From positions 19,036-31,004 of the forward strand of contig NZSI01000035.1 in NCBI GenBank assembly GCA_002696685.1: 11,969 nucleotides of DNA, written 5' to 3'. The notes under the pieces were generated by a model. It searched no databases. It worked only from the letters and a program-made list of their open reading frames with translations, and was not told the origin of the DNA. Origin of the DNA: Chloroflexota bacterium. Lineage in GTDB: Bacteria > Chloroflexota > Dehalococcoidia > SAR202 > UBA826. The first letter of the stretch is position 1; each line of letters opens with the position of its first letter. This document shows, in pieces, positions 1 through 6,275 of the stretch. Made by a program: the position numbers and the translations under genes.

Positions 1-677
1 TGACACTAGCAGCCGTTGAGGATGGAAGTGGAGATGTTGCCAAAATAGTTGTGGAAATGGATTCTTCCGGTGTAAGTATTGAGGAAACCTGGAACTCAAT
101 GTCCATGAGAGCAACGGGATCTCACGACATAATATTTGACAATGTAAAAGTTTCTGAAAAAGATTTTATATCTCGTTCAAATTCCAAAAAACAAAACAGC
201 ACTTCTCCAGATGGGGCCGCATGGTTTCCCATGTTATTAAGCGGAGCAAATTTGGGGATAGCCCACTCAGCCCGACTCTATGCAATCAAATTCGCGTTGA
301 ACCGTAGACCAACAGGGGCAGCAGGCACAATTTCTGATATTCCTCATATAAGGGAACAGATAGCAAGAATGGAATCTCAACTGTTAAGGGCTAGAAGAAG
401 CCTTTTATCTTGCTGTGAAGATTGGGAAGACTACCCAGATGACAGAGAAGACTTATTGCCCGAGATATCAATCATAAAAGTGCAAACCATAGAGGCAGCA
501 ATATCTATTACCGATCTCGCTATGAGAATAGTTGGGGCAGTTGGATTGGACAAAGACAAACCACTGGAGAGGTACTTCAGGGATGTAAGAAGCGGAATAT
601 CGAATCCTCCCATCGAAGCAAGGGCTCTTGAACAACTGGCATCCCATTTACTCAGTACTATAAACGAAACAACATGA
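1..677 (+). CDS. Acyl-CoA dehydrogenase-like flavoprotein, C-terminal part (5' truncated by window edge)
   Basis: The reading frame is open from base 3 to the TGA at 675-677, so the true start lies left of the window; about 224 residues are visible. The first part is the end of the acyl-CoA dehydrogenase middle beta domain, marked by SMRATGSHDIIFDNVKV, which matches the family's conserved 'G-M-R-A-T-G-S' segment before the FAD-contacting strand. The rest is the helical C-terminal domain, ending in RYFRDVRSGISNPPIEA. Classical acyl-CoA dehydrogenases carry a Y-E-G-T motif with the catalytic Glu near this place. It is absent here, and the tail instead resembles the type-2 C-terminal domain of DszC and HpaH-type flavin enzymes. 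It may therefore be a flavin monooxygenase-like or non-canonical member rather than a fatty-acid oxidation enzyme. It is the only + strand gene and converges on the MBL hydrolase with a 26-base gap. Family assignment is firm; the reaction is not known. Confidence 0.85.
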   Translation, partial: TLAAVEDGSGDVAKIVVEMDSSGVSIEETWNSMSMRATGSHDIIFDNVKVSEKDFISRSNSKKQNSTSPDGAAWFPMLLSGANLGIAHSARLYAIKFALNRRPTGAAGTISDIPHIREQIARMESQLLRARRSLLSCCEDWEDYPDDREDLLPEISIIKVQTIEAAISITDLAMRIVGAVGLDKDKPLERYFRDVRSGISNPPIEARALEQLASHLLSTINETT

Positions 678-703
678 AATTCTGGGTCAAAGCCAACCAG
701 GTG

Positions 704-1534
704 TTACTGGATAATAGTAAAAACCGAGTCCTTCCTCCGTACCATACTCTCACCAACCAGTTTATCTAGATGGCGCTCAACGTTACTTTCCGCAGTTGGA
801 ATTAACCTCTCGTCTAGGTCAGACGGATAGATCAACGACCTTATATCGCTAATTGACATTTCACCGTTTTCAAGGGACTCAAGAACTTGTTTTTCCCTAC
901 TTATTCTATGGTCGAGCTGCCACCGAACGAGGCCTTTACCCTTTGGTGGCGGCACAACGGGTCCATGCGCCGGACAAACCGTGTCATGCTCATAAGCCGT
1001 AATTAATTCCAACGACTTCATATACGACGTGAGATCTCTAACTGACGTCGAGCTTGCACCCAAAACGGCATCACCTGTAAACATAGCCCTGTCAGATGCC
1101 AGGTAGTAGCAAACGTGATCAACTTCGTGGCCTGGAGTAAATATGACCTCCAAATCAACGGAATTATCTAGATGTATCTTTTCTCTATCTTCTAAAGGAA
1201 CCACCATGCTTTCGTCCCCAAGTATTCTTGAGAGTTTGCCCGCAAGATCGGGATGGCAGCGAACGGGACACCCCACTAAATCTTGAATTCTATCTAGTCC
1301 CCCGGTGTGATCCCCATGCCCATGAGTGATTAAAATAGCCTCTATGGAAGGTTTTCCAAGCTGGATATAGTAATCGATAATCGATTTCGTCCAATTACGT
1401 TCGTAATCCCCAGTGTCAATGATGACCATTTTTTTTTGAGGGTCACCAACAAAATAATTATTGCTACCTCCAGGATGAGATGGAGCACCATCTTCAATAT
1501 GCATCGTATAAATGTGTTCAGATGTCTTACTCAA
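704..1534 (-). CDS. Metallo-beta-lactamase-fold hydrolase, LACTB2/glyoxalase II-like
   Basis: A 276-residue protein with the full dinuclear metal site of the MBL superfamily: THGHGDH (H71, H73, D75, H76), TPGHE (H136), TGD (D155) and PAHG (H190). After the catalytic domain, residues about 205-275 form a helical, charged segment (ISREKQVLESLENG...NVERHLDKLV) like the winged-helix-like C-terminal domain of LACTB2-type proteins. Family members hydrolyse thioesters, phosphodiesters or RNA; beside CoA-ester enzymes, a thioesterase role is an inference. It is cytoplasmic with no signal peptide. The start is TTG at 1534, supported by AGGAA eight bases upstream; the first ATG would be residue 11, which has no comparable site. 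It is the last gene of the - strand run, 33 bases after the FAH-type gene. A run of nine A in the coding strand (1429-1437) lies upstream of the metal motif without breaking the frame. Confidence 0.9.
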   Translation of the reverse strand: MSKTSEHIYTMHIEDGAPSHPGGSNNYFVGDPQKKMVIIDTGDYERNWTKSIIDYYIQLGKPSIEAILITHGHGDHTGGLDRIQDLVGCPVRCHPDLAGKLSRILGDESMVVPLEDREKIHLDNSVDLEVIFTPGHEVDHVCYYLASDRAMFTGDAVLGASSTSVRDLTSYMKSLELITAYEHDTVCPAHGPVVPPPKGKGLVRWQLDHRISREKQVLESLENGEMSISDIRSLIYPSDLDERLIPTAESNVERHLDKLVGESMVRRKDSVFTIIQ

Positions 1535-1542
1535 AATCTTAT

Positions 1543-1547
1543 TTCCT
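1543..1547 (-). promoter_or_regulatory. Ribosome binding site deciding a TTG start (MBL hydrolase)
   Basis: On the - strand this reads AGGAA, followed by eight bases and the TTG at 1534-1532. No other start codon in frame has a site at proper distance, so the site supports initiation at TTG. Confidence 0.55.
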
Positions 1548-1567
1548 ATTCTAAGAACTAAAGGTGA

Positions 1568-2350
1568 TCATGAAAAACTCACGGACACGGCACCCAGTCT
1601 GTCAAAAATTGCGCTGAATGAATCTCCGGTCTCCGCGGGAACAGCTGCAACGGGGGTGCCTGATATAACTATATCGCCAGCTTTAAGCCCAATATCGAAG
1701 TCCGCCCACCTGTTAGCAAGATTAGCAACTGCCTGCGCAGGATTGCCAAGAACTGCTGCTCCGGCACCTGTTGAAATAACTTCTCCATTCTCTTCAAGAA
1801 CCATCCCTACTAGCCGTAAATCTAAGTTATCTATCTTGGTAAGTTTTCCACCAAGTATTACTATTGCTGCGCCAGAATTATCGGCGATATTGTCTTCAAT
1901 TCTAGATATGGGAGTTTCATATCTGCTATCAGCTATCTCGAATGCGGGCATGACTCCTGCGGTAGCCGCCAAAACGTTACCCACAGTAACTCCTGGCCCC
2001 TTCAAATCCTTGGATAACAAAAAGGATATCTCTGGTTCGACTATAGGACGAAACATGCTGTCAATAGATATAGGTTCTCCCTCCGGAATCATCATGGAGG
2101 CTAATAAATGCCCAAAAATTGGTTCATTTATTCCAAATTTTTCCTGATTAGCCTTTGAGCTAAGCCCAATTTTACCTCCCACAATCACGTCACCTTCGAT
2201 TGTTAATTTTTTTAAAAGTTCCTGTTGAATACCATATGCTCCATCCACAGTTAAATCATTTATAGAAGAAGTAATTGCAAGCGTAGGAATATGTCTTTTC
2301 CTAGCAACGAAAAGACTGTCAGCACTGGTAACCATCGATTGCTTATCCAA
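1568..2350 (-). CDS. 2-keto-4-pentenoate hydratase / fumarylacetoacetate hydrolase family protein
   Basis: A 260-residue protein of the MhpD/DmpE/DmpH branch of the FAH superfamily, whose members hydrate 2-hydroxypentadienoate or decarboxylate 4-oxalocrotonate in meta-cleavage pathways using Mg2+ or Mn2+. The visible signature is GGKIGL (K60), then VEPEI (E106, E108) and AFEIADSR (E138), which supply the metal-binding acids, followed by ADNSGAAIVILGG and the C-terminal LGNPAQAVANLANRW...LKAGDIVISGT block. Length and order fit full-length single-domain members. The start is TTG at 2350 with a strong GGAGG nine bases upstream; ATG at residue 6 would be too far from it. The gene lies 35 bases after the cupin gene and 33 bases before the MBL gene, in an operon-like arrangement. 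Hydratase, decarboxylase and C-C hydrolase activities cannot be separated by sequence alone. Confidence 0.9.
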   Translation of the reverse strand: MDKQSMVTSADSLFVARKRHIPTLAITSSINDLTVDGAYGIQQELLKKLTIEGDVIVGGKIGLSSKANQEKFGINEPIFGHLLASMMIPEGEPISIDSMFRPIVEPEISFLLSKDLKGPGVTVGNVLAATAGVMPAFEIADSRYETPISRIEDNIADNSGAAIVILGGKLTKIDNLDLRLVGMVLEENGEVISTGAGAAVLGNPAQAVANLANRWADFDIGLKAGDIVISGTPVAAVPAETGDSFSAIFDRLGAVSVSFS

Positions 2351-2359
2351 GATTTTTTG

Positions 2360-2364
2360 CCTCC
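2360..2364 (-). promoter_or_regulatory. Ribosome binding site deciding a TTG start (hydratase/FAH gene)
   Basis: On the - strand this reads GGAGG, nine bases before the TTG at 2350-2348. The next in-frame ATG is 15 bases further on, outside normal spacing, so TTG is the better start. Confidence 0.65.
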
Positions 2365-2385
2365 AGACAACTATCTATAATATTT

Positions 2386-2703
2386 TCATTCAACAGGTAT
2401 GGCTATCGAGATCCTCGGAATCTCACCAACTGCTCTCGTAGTATGTCCTTGGCCATCCAAATCTTCGGCAAGCATCATATCTCCAGGACCTAACCTGTAA
2501 AGAGTTCCATCTCCCAATCCTATTTCAACCTCACCTTCAAGAGTCACCAGAAACTGTTTGCGGGGAGCAGTATGCCAATCAATAAAATTTCCTGGCTCGT
2601 GCTTCCTAAACACCACTCCAGTAGCCGGCATCTCCTGTGGGGGTTTATATTCCTCCATATGAGATTGCCCATCGGCACCTGTAAATAATCGATAAAAAGC
2701 CAT
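2386..2703 (-). CDS. Small single-domain cupin protein
   Basis: A 105-residue protein with one cupin barrel. Residues about 38-57 (GNFIDWHTAPRKQFLVTLEG) match cupin motif 1, and residues 72-87 (GPGDMMLAEDLDGQGH) match motif 2. The usual H-x-H pair of motif 1 is reduced to a single His (H44), with Q50 and H87 the other possible metal ligands, so metal binding may be weak or altered. Start is ATG at 2703 with GAGAGG a few bases upstream. It sits between the SDR at 2749 (45-base gap) and the hydratase/FAH gene (35-base gap). Small cupins of this shape occur in catabolic operons as isomerases, dioxygenases or sensors. The exact role here is unknown. Confidence 0.85.
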   Translation of the reverse strand: MAFYRLFTGADGQSHMEEYKPPQEMPATGVVFRKHEPGNFIDWHTAPRKQFLVTLEGEVEIGLGDGTLYRLGPGDMMLAEDLDGQGHTTRAVGEIPRISIAIPVE

Positions 2704-2748
2704 GCTGCACCTCTCTTGTTACTTGCGTTAGCGATAAAACTTTGCCGA

Positions 2749-3501
2749 TTACCGAGCAGTAAGGCCCCCATCAACAGGTAATTCAGCTCCGGTTATATAC
2801 GAGGCCTCTTCAGAGGCGAGAAATAAAACCGCATTGGCAACTTCTCCAACAAGGCCTACCCTGTTCATAGGAACATCTTCTAGCATTATTTTTCTTGTTT
2901 CAGGATCAGCAGTGCCAACTGAGGTAACCATTGGCGGCATTATTCCGGGGTGAACAGAATTGACTCTTATCCCTTTTTCTGCATACTGCACCGCTGCCGA
3001 CTTCGTCATTATCCTTACCGCCCCTTTAGAAGCGTTGTATCCCATATGAACATAACTCTGTCCAACAATGCCAGATATGGACGATATATTTACTATTGAT
3101 CCCGACCCACTCTGGCACATAGCAGGGAGTACACTTCGCATTCCTAAAAAAACACCGCGCGAATTAACATTCATGAGTCGGTCGTATGCTTCTAAACTCA
3201 TAATATCTGGTTGGTAGGAACCGCTTATTCCGGCATTATTTATCAAAACATCTATAGTGCCAAACTGGTTTAAAACGTCAGCCACCACTACTTCCCATCT
3301 TTCTTCATCAGTTACATCAAGCTCCATGAAGGTAGCAATACCGCCAGCAGATCTGATCTCATCGACGACCTCCATTCCGTCCTCTATTCTCATATCCGCC
3401 ACAACAACATTAGAGCCCTCAGAAGCAAACAATGCTGCCTCGGCAGCCCCCATACCACTAGCACCACCAGTGACAATCGAAACTTTATTTTCCAATCTCA
3501 T
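2749..3501 (-). CDS. Short-chain dehydrogenase/reductase (SDR), classical type
   Basis: A 250-residue classical SDR with every hallmark. The nucleotide loop TGGASGMG is at residues 11-18. Asp36 closes the second strand (VVVADM), which favours NAD+ over NADP+. The LDVT acid is at residue 62 and NNAG at 88-91. The catalytic Ser141 (NISS), Tyr155 and Lys159 (YNASK) follow, and the C-terminus ends ITGAELPVDGG. It should oxidise or reduce a hydroxyl/keto group on an unidentified substrate. Start is ATG at 3501 with GGAGG eight bases upstream. It is a close paralogue of the SDR at 4347-5108: both have GMGAAE in the cofactor loop and an HPG(I/F)MPPM substrate-loop motif that the middle SDR lacks. 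The neighbouring SDR gene ends 44 bases upstream. Confidence 0.93.
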   Translation of the reverse strand: MRLENKVSIVTGGASGMGAAEAALFASEGSNVVVADMRIEDGMEVVDEIRSAGGIATFMELDVTDEERWEVVVADVLNQFGTIDVLINNAGISGSYQPDIMSLEAYDRLMNVNSRGVFLGMRSVLPAMCQSGSGSIVNISSISGIVGQSYVHMGYNASKGAVRIMTKSAAVQYAEKGIRVNSVHPGIMPPMVTSVGTADPETRKIMLEDVPMNRVGLVGEVANAVLFLASEEASYITGAELPVDGGLTAR

Positions 3502-3545
3502 TTCATCTTCCTCCAGAGTTAACTATTTATTCGATTGCTGCACAC

Positions 3546-4334
3546 CTACCTTTGAGGACTCATCAATGAAACACCTCCGTCAACGATTAATGAAATTCCA
3601 GTCACCCATCGGGACTCATCACCTGCTAAATATAAAGCTGCATTGGCTATGTCCATAGGGGAACCTTCTATACCCATAGGGGAAGATTTTCGACGCAATT
3701 CCCTAACTTCCTCAGTCATTTTGGCTGAGGTCATCGAAGAAAATATAGGTCCAGGTAATATACAGTTAACTCTCACCTTGTCAGCAGCATGATCAACCGC
3801 CATAGCCTTTGTTAACGCTATAACAGCACCCTTTGAAACCGTATATGGGGTAAGCCCTCTAGGCCTAATAGCAGATATTGACGAGATATTAATCACAGCA
3901 CCGCCTCCACATGAGGCGATTTTAGGAATCGCATATTTGCTGGTGAGCATCATCGACTTTACATTCACATCCATTACGTGATCCCACTGCCCAACTTCAA
4001 CCTCTACGACAGTCCCTGACCCACCTACACCGACATTGTTGTGAAGTATATTGAGATGCCCGTAGGCATTTACCGCCAACTCCACCATCTTCTGACAATC
4101 TGATTCCTTTGATACATCCCCCACGTAAAATGAAGCCTCCCCACCTTGTTCTGAAATCTTCTTAAGGGTTCTAGATAAATTTTCTTCTTCAGAATCAACC
4201 AATAAAACTTTGCAGCCTTCTCGTGCAAACAATAAAGCGGTGGCCTGACCATTACCTACTACCTCACCACGAGAGCCTGCCCCAGTGACTATAGCTACCT
4301 TCCCCGTGAGTCTTCCTATCCCATTACTGCTCAT
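3546..4334 (-). CDS. Short-chain dehydrogenase/reductase (SDR) with extended glycine loop
   Basis: A 262-residue SDR from a different subgroup than its two neighbours. The cofactor loop is stretched: TGAGSRGEVVGNGQA (residues 17-31) instead of TGxxxGxG. Asp47 at the end of strand two points to NAD+. The usual NNAG is NNVG (99-102). The catalytic residues are Ser152 (NISS), Tyr164 and Lys168 (YTVSK), and the end is VTGISLIVDGG. I recall other SDRs with a 'GSxGxGxGNG' loop, so this is likely a subgroup trait and not an error. The start is chosen as ATG at 4334 because AGGTGA lies five bases upstream; the GTG at 4343 that would extend it by three residues falls inside that ribosome binding site. 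The gene begins 12 bases after the stop of the upstream SDR, so translation is probably coupled. Substrate unknown. Confidence 0.92.
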   Translation of the reverse strand: MSSNGIGRLTGKVAIVTGAGSRGEVVGNGQATALLFAREGCKVLLVDSEEENLSRTLKKISEQGGEASFYVGDVSKESDCQKMVELAVNAYGHLNILHNNVGVGGSGTVVEVEVGQWDHVMDVNVKSMMLTSKYAIPKIASCGGGAVINISSISAIRPRGLTPYTVSKGAVIALTKAMAVDHAADKVRVNCILPGPIFSSMTSAKMTEEVRELRRKSSPMGIEGSPMDIANAALYLAGDESRWVTGISLIVDGGVSLMSPQR

Positions 4335-4339
4335 AATCA

Positions 4340-4345
4340 TCACCT
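4340..4345 (-). promoter_or_regulatory. Ribosome binding site deciding the start of the middle SDR
   Basis: On the - strand this reads AGGTGA, five bases before ATG at 4334-4332. It contains the GTG (4343-4341) that gives the longest reading frame, which argues against GTG as the start. Confidence 0.55.
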
Positions 4346-4346
4346 A

Positions 4347-5108
4347 CTACTGGGCAATATACCCCCCGTCGATAACTAGCTCCGTACCAGTAACAAATGA
4401 TGCTTCATCAGACGCCAGAAAAAGTACTCCATAGGCCACCTCAATTGTCTTTCCGGTTCTACGTAGAGGGGTTTGGGCAACATAGTGGTCTCTGGATCCC
4501 GACGAAGGATGATTTGATGAAGTCATTGGTGGCATGAAACCTGGGTGCACTGTGTTCACCCTCACTCCATGAGGTCCATATTTAACAGCCATTGCCTTTG
4601 AAAAAATTCTAACCGCACCTTTGGAAGCATGATATGCAGGATGTCCATACTCACCCCCTACAAATCCCATTATTGAGGAAATGTTCACGATGGATCCACC
4701 TCCCTGTTCTTTCATTACTTCTGCAGCAGTCTTGGTGCCCAGAAAAACGCCCGTTGCGTTAATATTCATAATGTTTTCCCAGGCATCTGTTGCCAGATTA
4801 TCTTCAACAGAAGTACTGCTGATCCCAGCGTTATTTACCAGCACGTGCAAGCCCCCGTACTTGGAAACAGTACTCTCAATGACAGATTTCCATTCTATTT
4901 CAGATGTAACATCACAATGCGCGTATTCAGCGCTTCCTCCCTCCGACAGTATTTCGCTTACTACTTCCTCTCCAGACTCAGCCTGTATGTCGCACGCGAC
5001 AACATGGGCACCTTCAGAAGCTAAAAGCTTAGATTCTGCCGCTCCCATACCATTGCTAGCTCCGGTAACGACAGCCACTTTACCTTCGAGTCTTCCATTC
5101 AAAGCCAT
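4347..5108 (-). CDS. Short-chain dehydrogenase/reductase (SDR), classical type
   Basis: A 253-residue classical SDR: TGASNGMG (15-22) for the dinucleotide, Asp41 after strand two (NAD+ preference), CDVT with Asp66, NNAG (92-95), catalytic Ser145, Tyr159 and Lys163 (YHASK), and a C-terminal VTGTELVIDGGY. It is clearly related to the SDR at 2749-3501, with the same GMGAAE segment, the same HPG(F)MPPM loop and a similar ending, suggesting a local duplication followed by divergence, or two steps on similar substrates. Start is ATG at 5108 with AGGAG eight bases upstream. That site overlaps the stop codon of the VOC gene (5120-5122), so the two are probably translationally coupled. Confidence 0.93.
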   Translation of the reverse strand: MALNGRLEGKVAVVTGASNGMGAAESKLLASEGAHVVACDIQAESGEEVVSEILSEGGSAEYAHCDVTSEIEWKSVIESTVSKYGGLHVLVNNAGISSTSVEDNLATDAWENIMNINATGVFLGTKTAAEVMKEQGGGSIVNISSIMGFVGGEYGHPAYHASKGAVRIFSKAMAVKYGPHGVRVNTVHPGFMPPMTSSNHPSSGSRDHYVAQTPLRRTGKTIEVAYGVLFLASDEASFVTGTELVIDGGYIAQ

Positions 5109-5119
5109 AACATATACTC

Positions 5120-5515
5120 CTAATGAACAGGTTGAACCAGTTCTATCAGAACCTTGTCCGGTCCCTCTATGTAGGCAAGTTTTGTCCCGCCAGAAATTTC
5201 CGTAATAGGCAAAACAATTCTCACTCCAGCGCTCTCAAATTTCCGTATATCAAATTCGATATCAGTGGTATCGAACCCAAAATGCTCGAGCCCTAGCCGA
5301 TTTAGTTCTGCAGGTACGGTGTTATCAGAGGAGCCCTCAGGTTGTGAAGAAATATTTAGTCTCACTGGTCCACCAGCGTCCATACTAACAGTAATAGTTC
5401 CCGGCATTACTTCCCGCGATGACAGTATTTTGGCATCAAAGAATTCCTCATACCACTTAGCCGATTCATCTGGATCTTTCGCCCTAATATGTACATGGTT
5501 TACGGAATAAGTCAT
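5120..5515 (-). CDS. VOC (glyoxalase/bleomycin-resistance fold) protein
   Basis: A 131-residue protein with two beta-alpha-beta-beta-beta modules of the vicinal oxygen chelate fold. The first begins VNHVHIRAKDPDESAKWYEEFF (H7 as likely metal ligand). The second contains LEHFGFDT (H78) and ends GPDKVLIELVQP (E125), the positions used for metal in glyoxalase I and methylmalonyl-CoA epimerase. It could be an isomerase, epimerase, lyase or small dioxygenase; its length is too short for a two-domain extradiol ring-cleavage dioxygenase. Start is ATG at 5515 with AAGGAG eight bases upstream. The stop TAG overlaps the ribosome binding site of the following SDR. In this neighbourhood an epimerase acting on CoA esters or a cleavage step is plausible, but that is inference. 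Confidence 0.88.
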   Translation of the reverse strand: MTYSVNHVHIRAKDPDESAKWYEEFFDAKILSSREVMPGTITVSMDAGGPVRLNISSQPEGSSDNTVPAELNRLGLEHFGFDTTDIEFDIRKFESAGVRIVLPITEISGGTKLAYIEGPDKVLIELVQPVH

Positions 5516-5547
5516 GGATTTTTCTCCTTGATTAATTCGGGTTCAGA

Positions 5548-6204
5548 TCAATCCAACTGAATCCTACAGACGCGCCTGCTCGGATCGCAACAAAACCACA
5601 GATAGTTTTCGTGAATCGTCAGTCCATGCAATTCCGGCTCCTGCACCTTGATTTCATCCAACACAACTCCGGAATCAGGTTCAAGTTTATGAATAGTGCC
5701 GCTAGCTCTATCGGCACACCATAATCCCTCTCCATCCCAAGCTAATCCATGGGGAGCAACTCCCGGAGTGGGTATAGACTTAATAATGCGTCTCGTAGAT
5801 ATATCGAATAGATAATTCCGAAGAGCAGGCTTCACAGAAACCCAAACCGTGCTGTTATTCATCCATTCCAACCCGTGAGGTCTTATATAGTCGGGTCCCG
5901 AATCCCGTGGATCCACATCATTTAGACCTGGGGGATCAAAATATTCTATAGTGCTTCCGTCTTTCTCCAGTCTATATATTCGCGAGTTATGAGTTGATGA
6001 AACCCACAATTCTTCTCGAATCGCTGTGATCCCACTGGATTTATAGGTTTCCGTTTCAACGTCCACATGGGGCTGTCCCGTTTCATAGTCCAGAAGATAT
6101 ACATGATTATTACCTGCATCTATTACCCAAAGCCCTTCTTCAGAGGCTTGAAGCCCATTAGGTCTAGGACCAGGGGTTATCCACATGTCTTCAATTTTGT
6201 GCAC
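5548..6204 (-). CDS. Short NHL/SMP-30-like beta-propeller protein with five repeats
   Basis: A 218-residue protein built from repeats of roughly 40 residues, each starting with a (P/x)(N/H)GL or SGI motif and followed by an LW/VW strand. The repeat starts are near residues 15 (PNGLQ, then GLWVIDAG), 57 (SGITA, then ELWVSS), 109 (PHGLEW, then VWVSV), 151 (PHGLAW, then GLWCADRASG) and 192 (LHGLTI, then YLWFCCD). Five blades with no signal peptide suggests a compact cytoplasmic propeller, shorter than the usual six- or seven-bladed SMP-30 or Vgb-lyase proteins. Possible roles are a lactonase/gluconolactonase-like enzyme, a cyclotransferase-like fold or a binding scaffold. I cannot assign a reaction. 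Start is GTG at 6204 with GAGGAG six bases upstream; the first ATG is residue 7. It is separated by 32 bases from the VOC gene and 71 bases from the phosphoesterase gene. Confidence 0.85.
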   Translation of the reverse strand: MHKIEDMWITPGPRPNGLQASEEGLWVIDAGNNHVYLLDYETGQPHVDVETETYKSSGITAIREELWVSSTHNSRIYRLEKDGSTIEYFDPPGLNDVDPRDSGPDYIRPHGLEWMNNSTVWVSVKPALRNYLFDISTRRIIKSIPTPGVAPHGLAWDGEGLWCADRASGTIHKLEPDSGVVLDEIKVQEPELHGLTIHENYLWFCCDPSRRVCRIQLD

Positions 6205-6210
6205 TACAAT

Positions 6211-6216
6211 CTCCTC
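6211..6216 (-). promoter_or_regulatory. Ribosome binding site deciding a GTG start (propeller gene)
   Basis: On the - strand this reads GAGGAG, six bases before the GTG at 6204-6202. This makes GTG preferable to the ATG at residue 7. Confidence 0.6.
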
Positions 6217-6275
6217 ATTGTGCCTATTTACTTACTGGAAGGTTATACGACAGAGGCATCGTAGTCACATCGGCA

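Noticed and set aside
682..710. Possible terminator between the convergent genes (CTGG...CCAG...CTGG)
   Set aside because: The stems are only four to five base pairs with a bulge, and no T-run follows on either strand.
1512..2147. Open frame of 211 codons on the + strand opposite the hydratase/FAH gene
   Set aside because: The translation is Ser/Pro/Ile-rich with no recognisable fold, and it lies fully antisense to a gene with strong family motifs. Similar antisense frames at 4681-5205 and 3257-3658 are rejected for the same reason.
5120..5515. Extradiol ring-cleavage dioxygenase for the VOC protein
   Set aside because: It is 131 residues with only one pair of modules; typical extradiol enzymes of this fold have about 300 residues and two domains.
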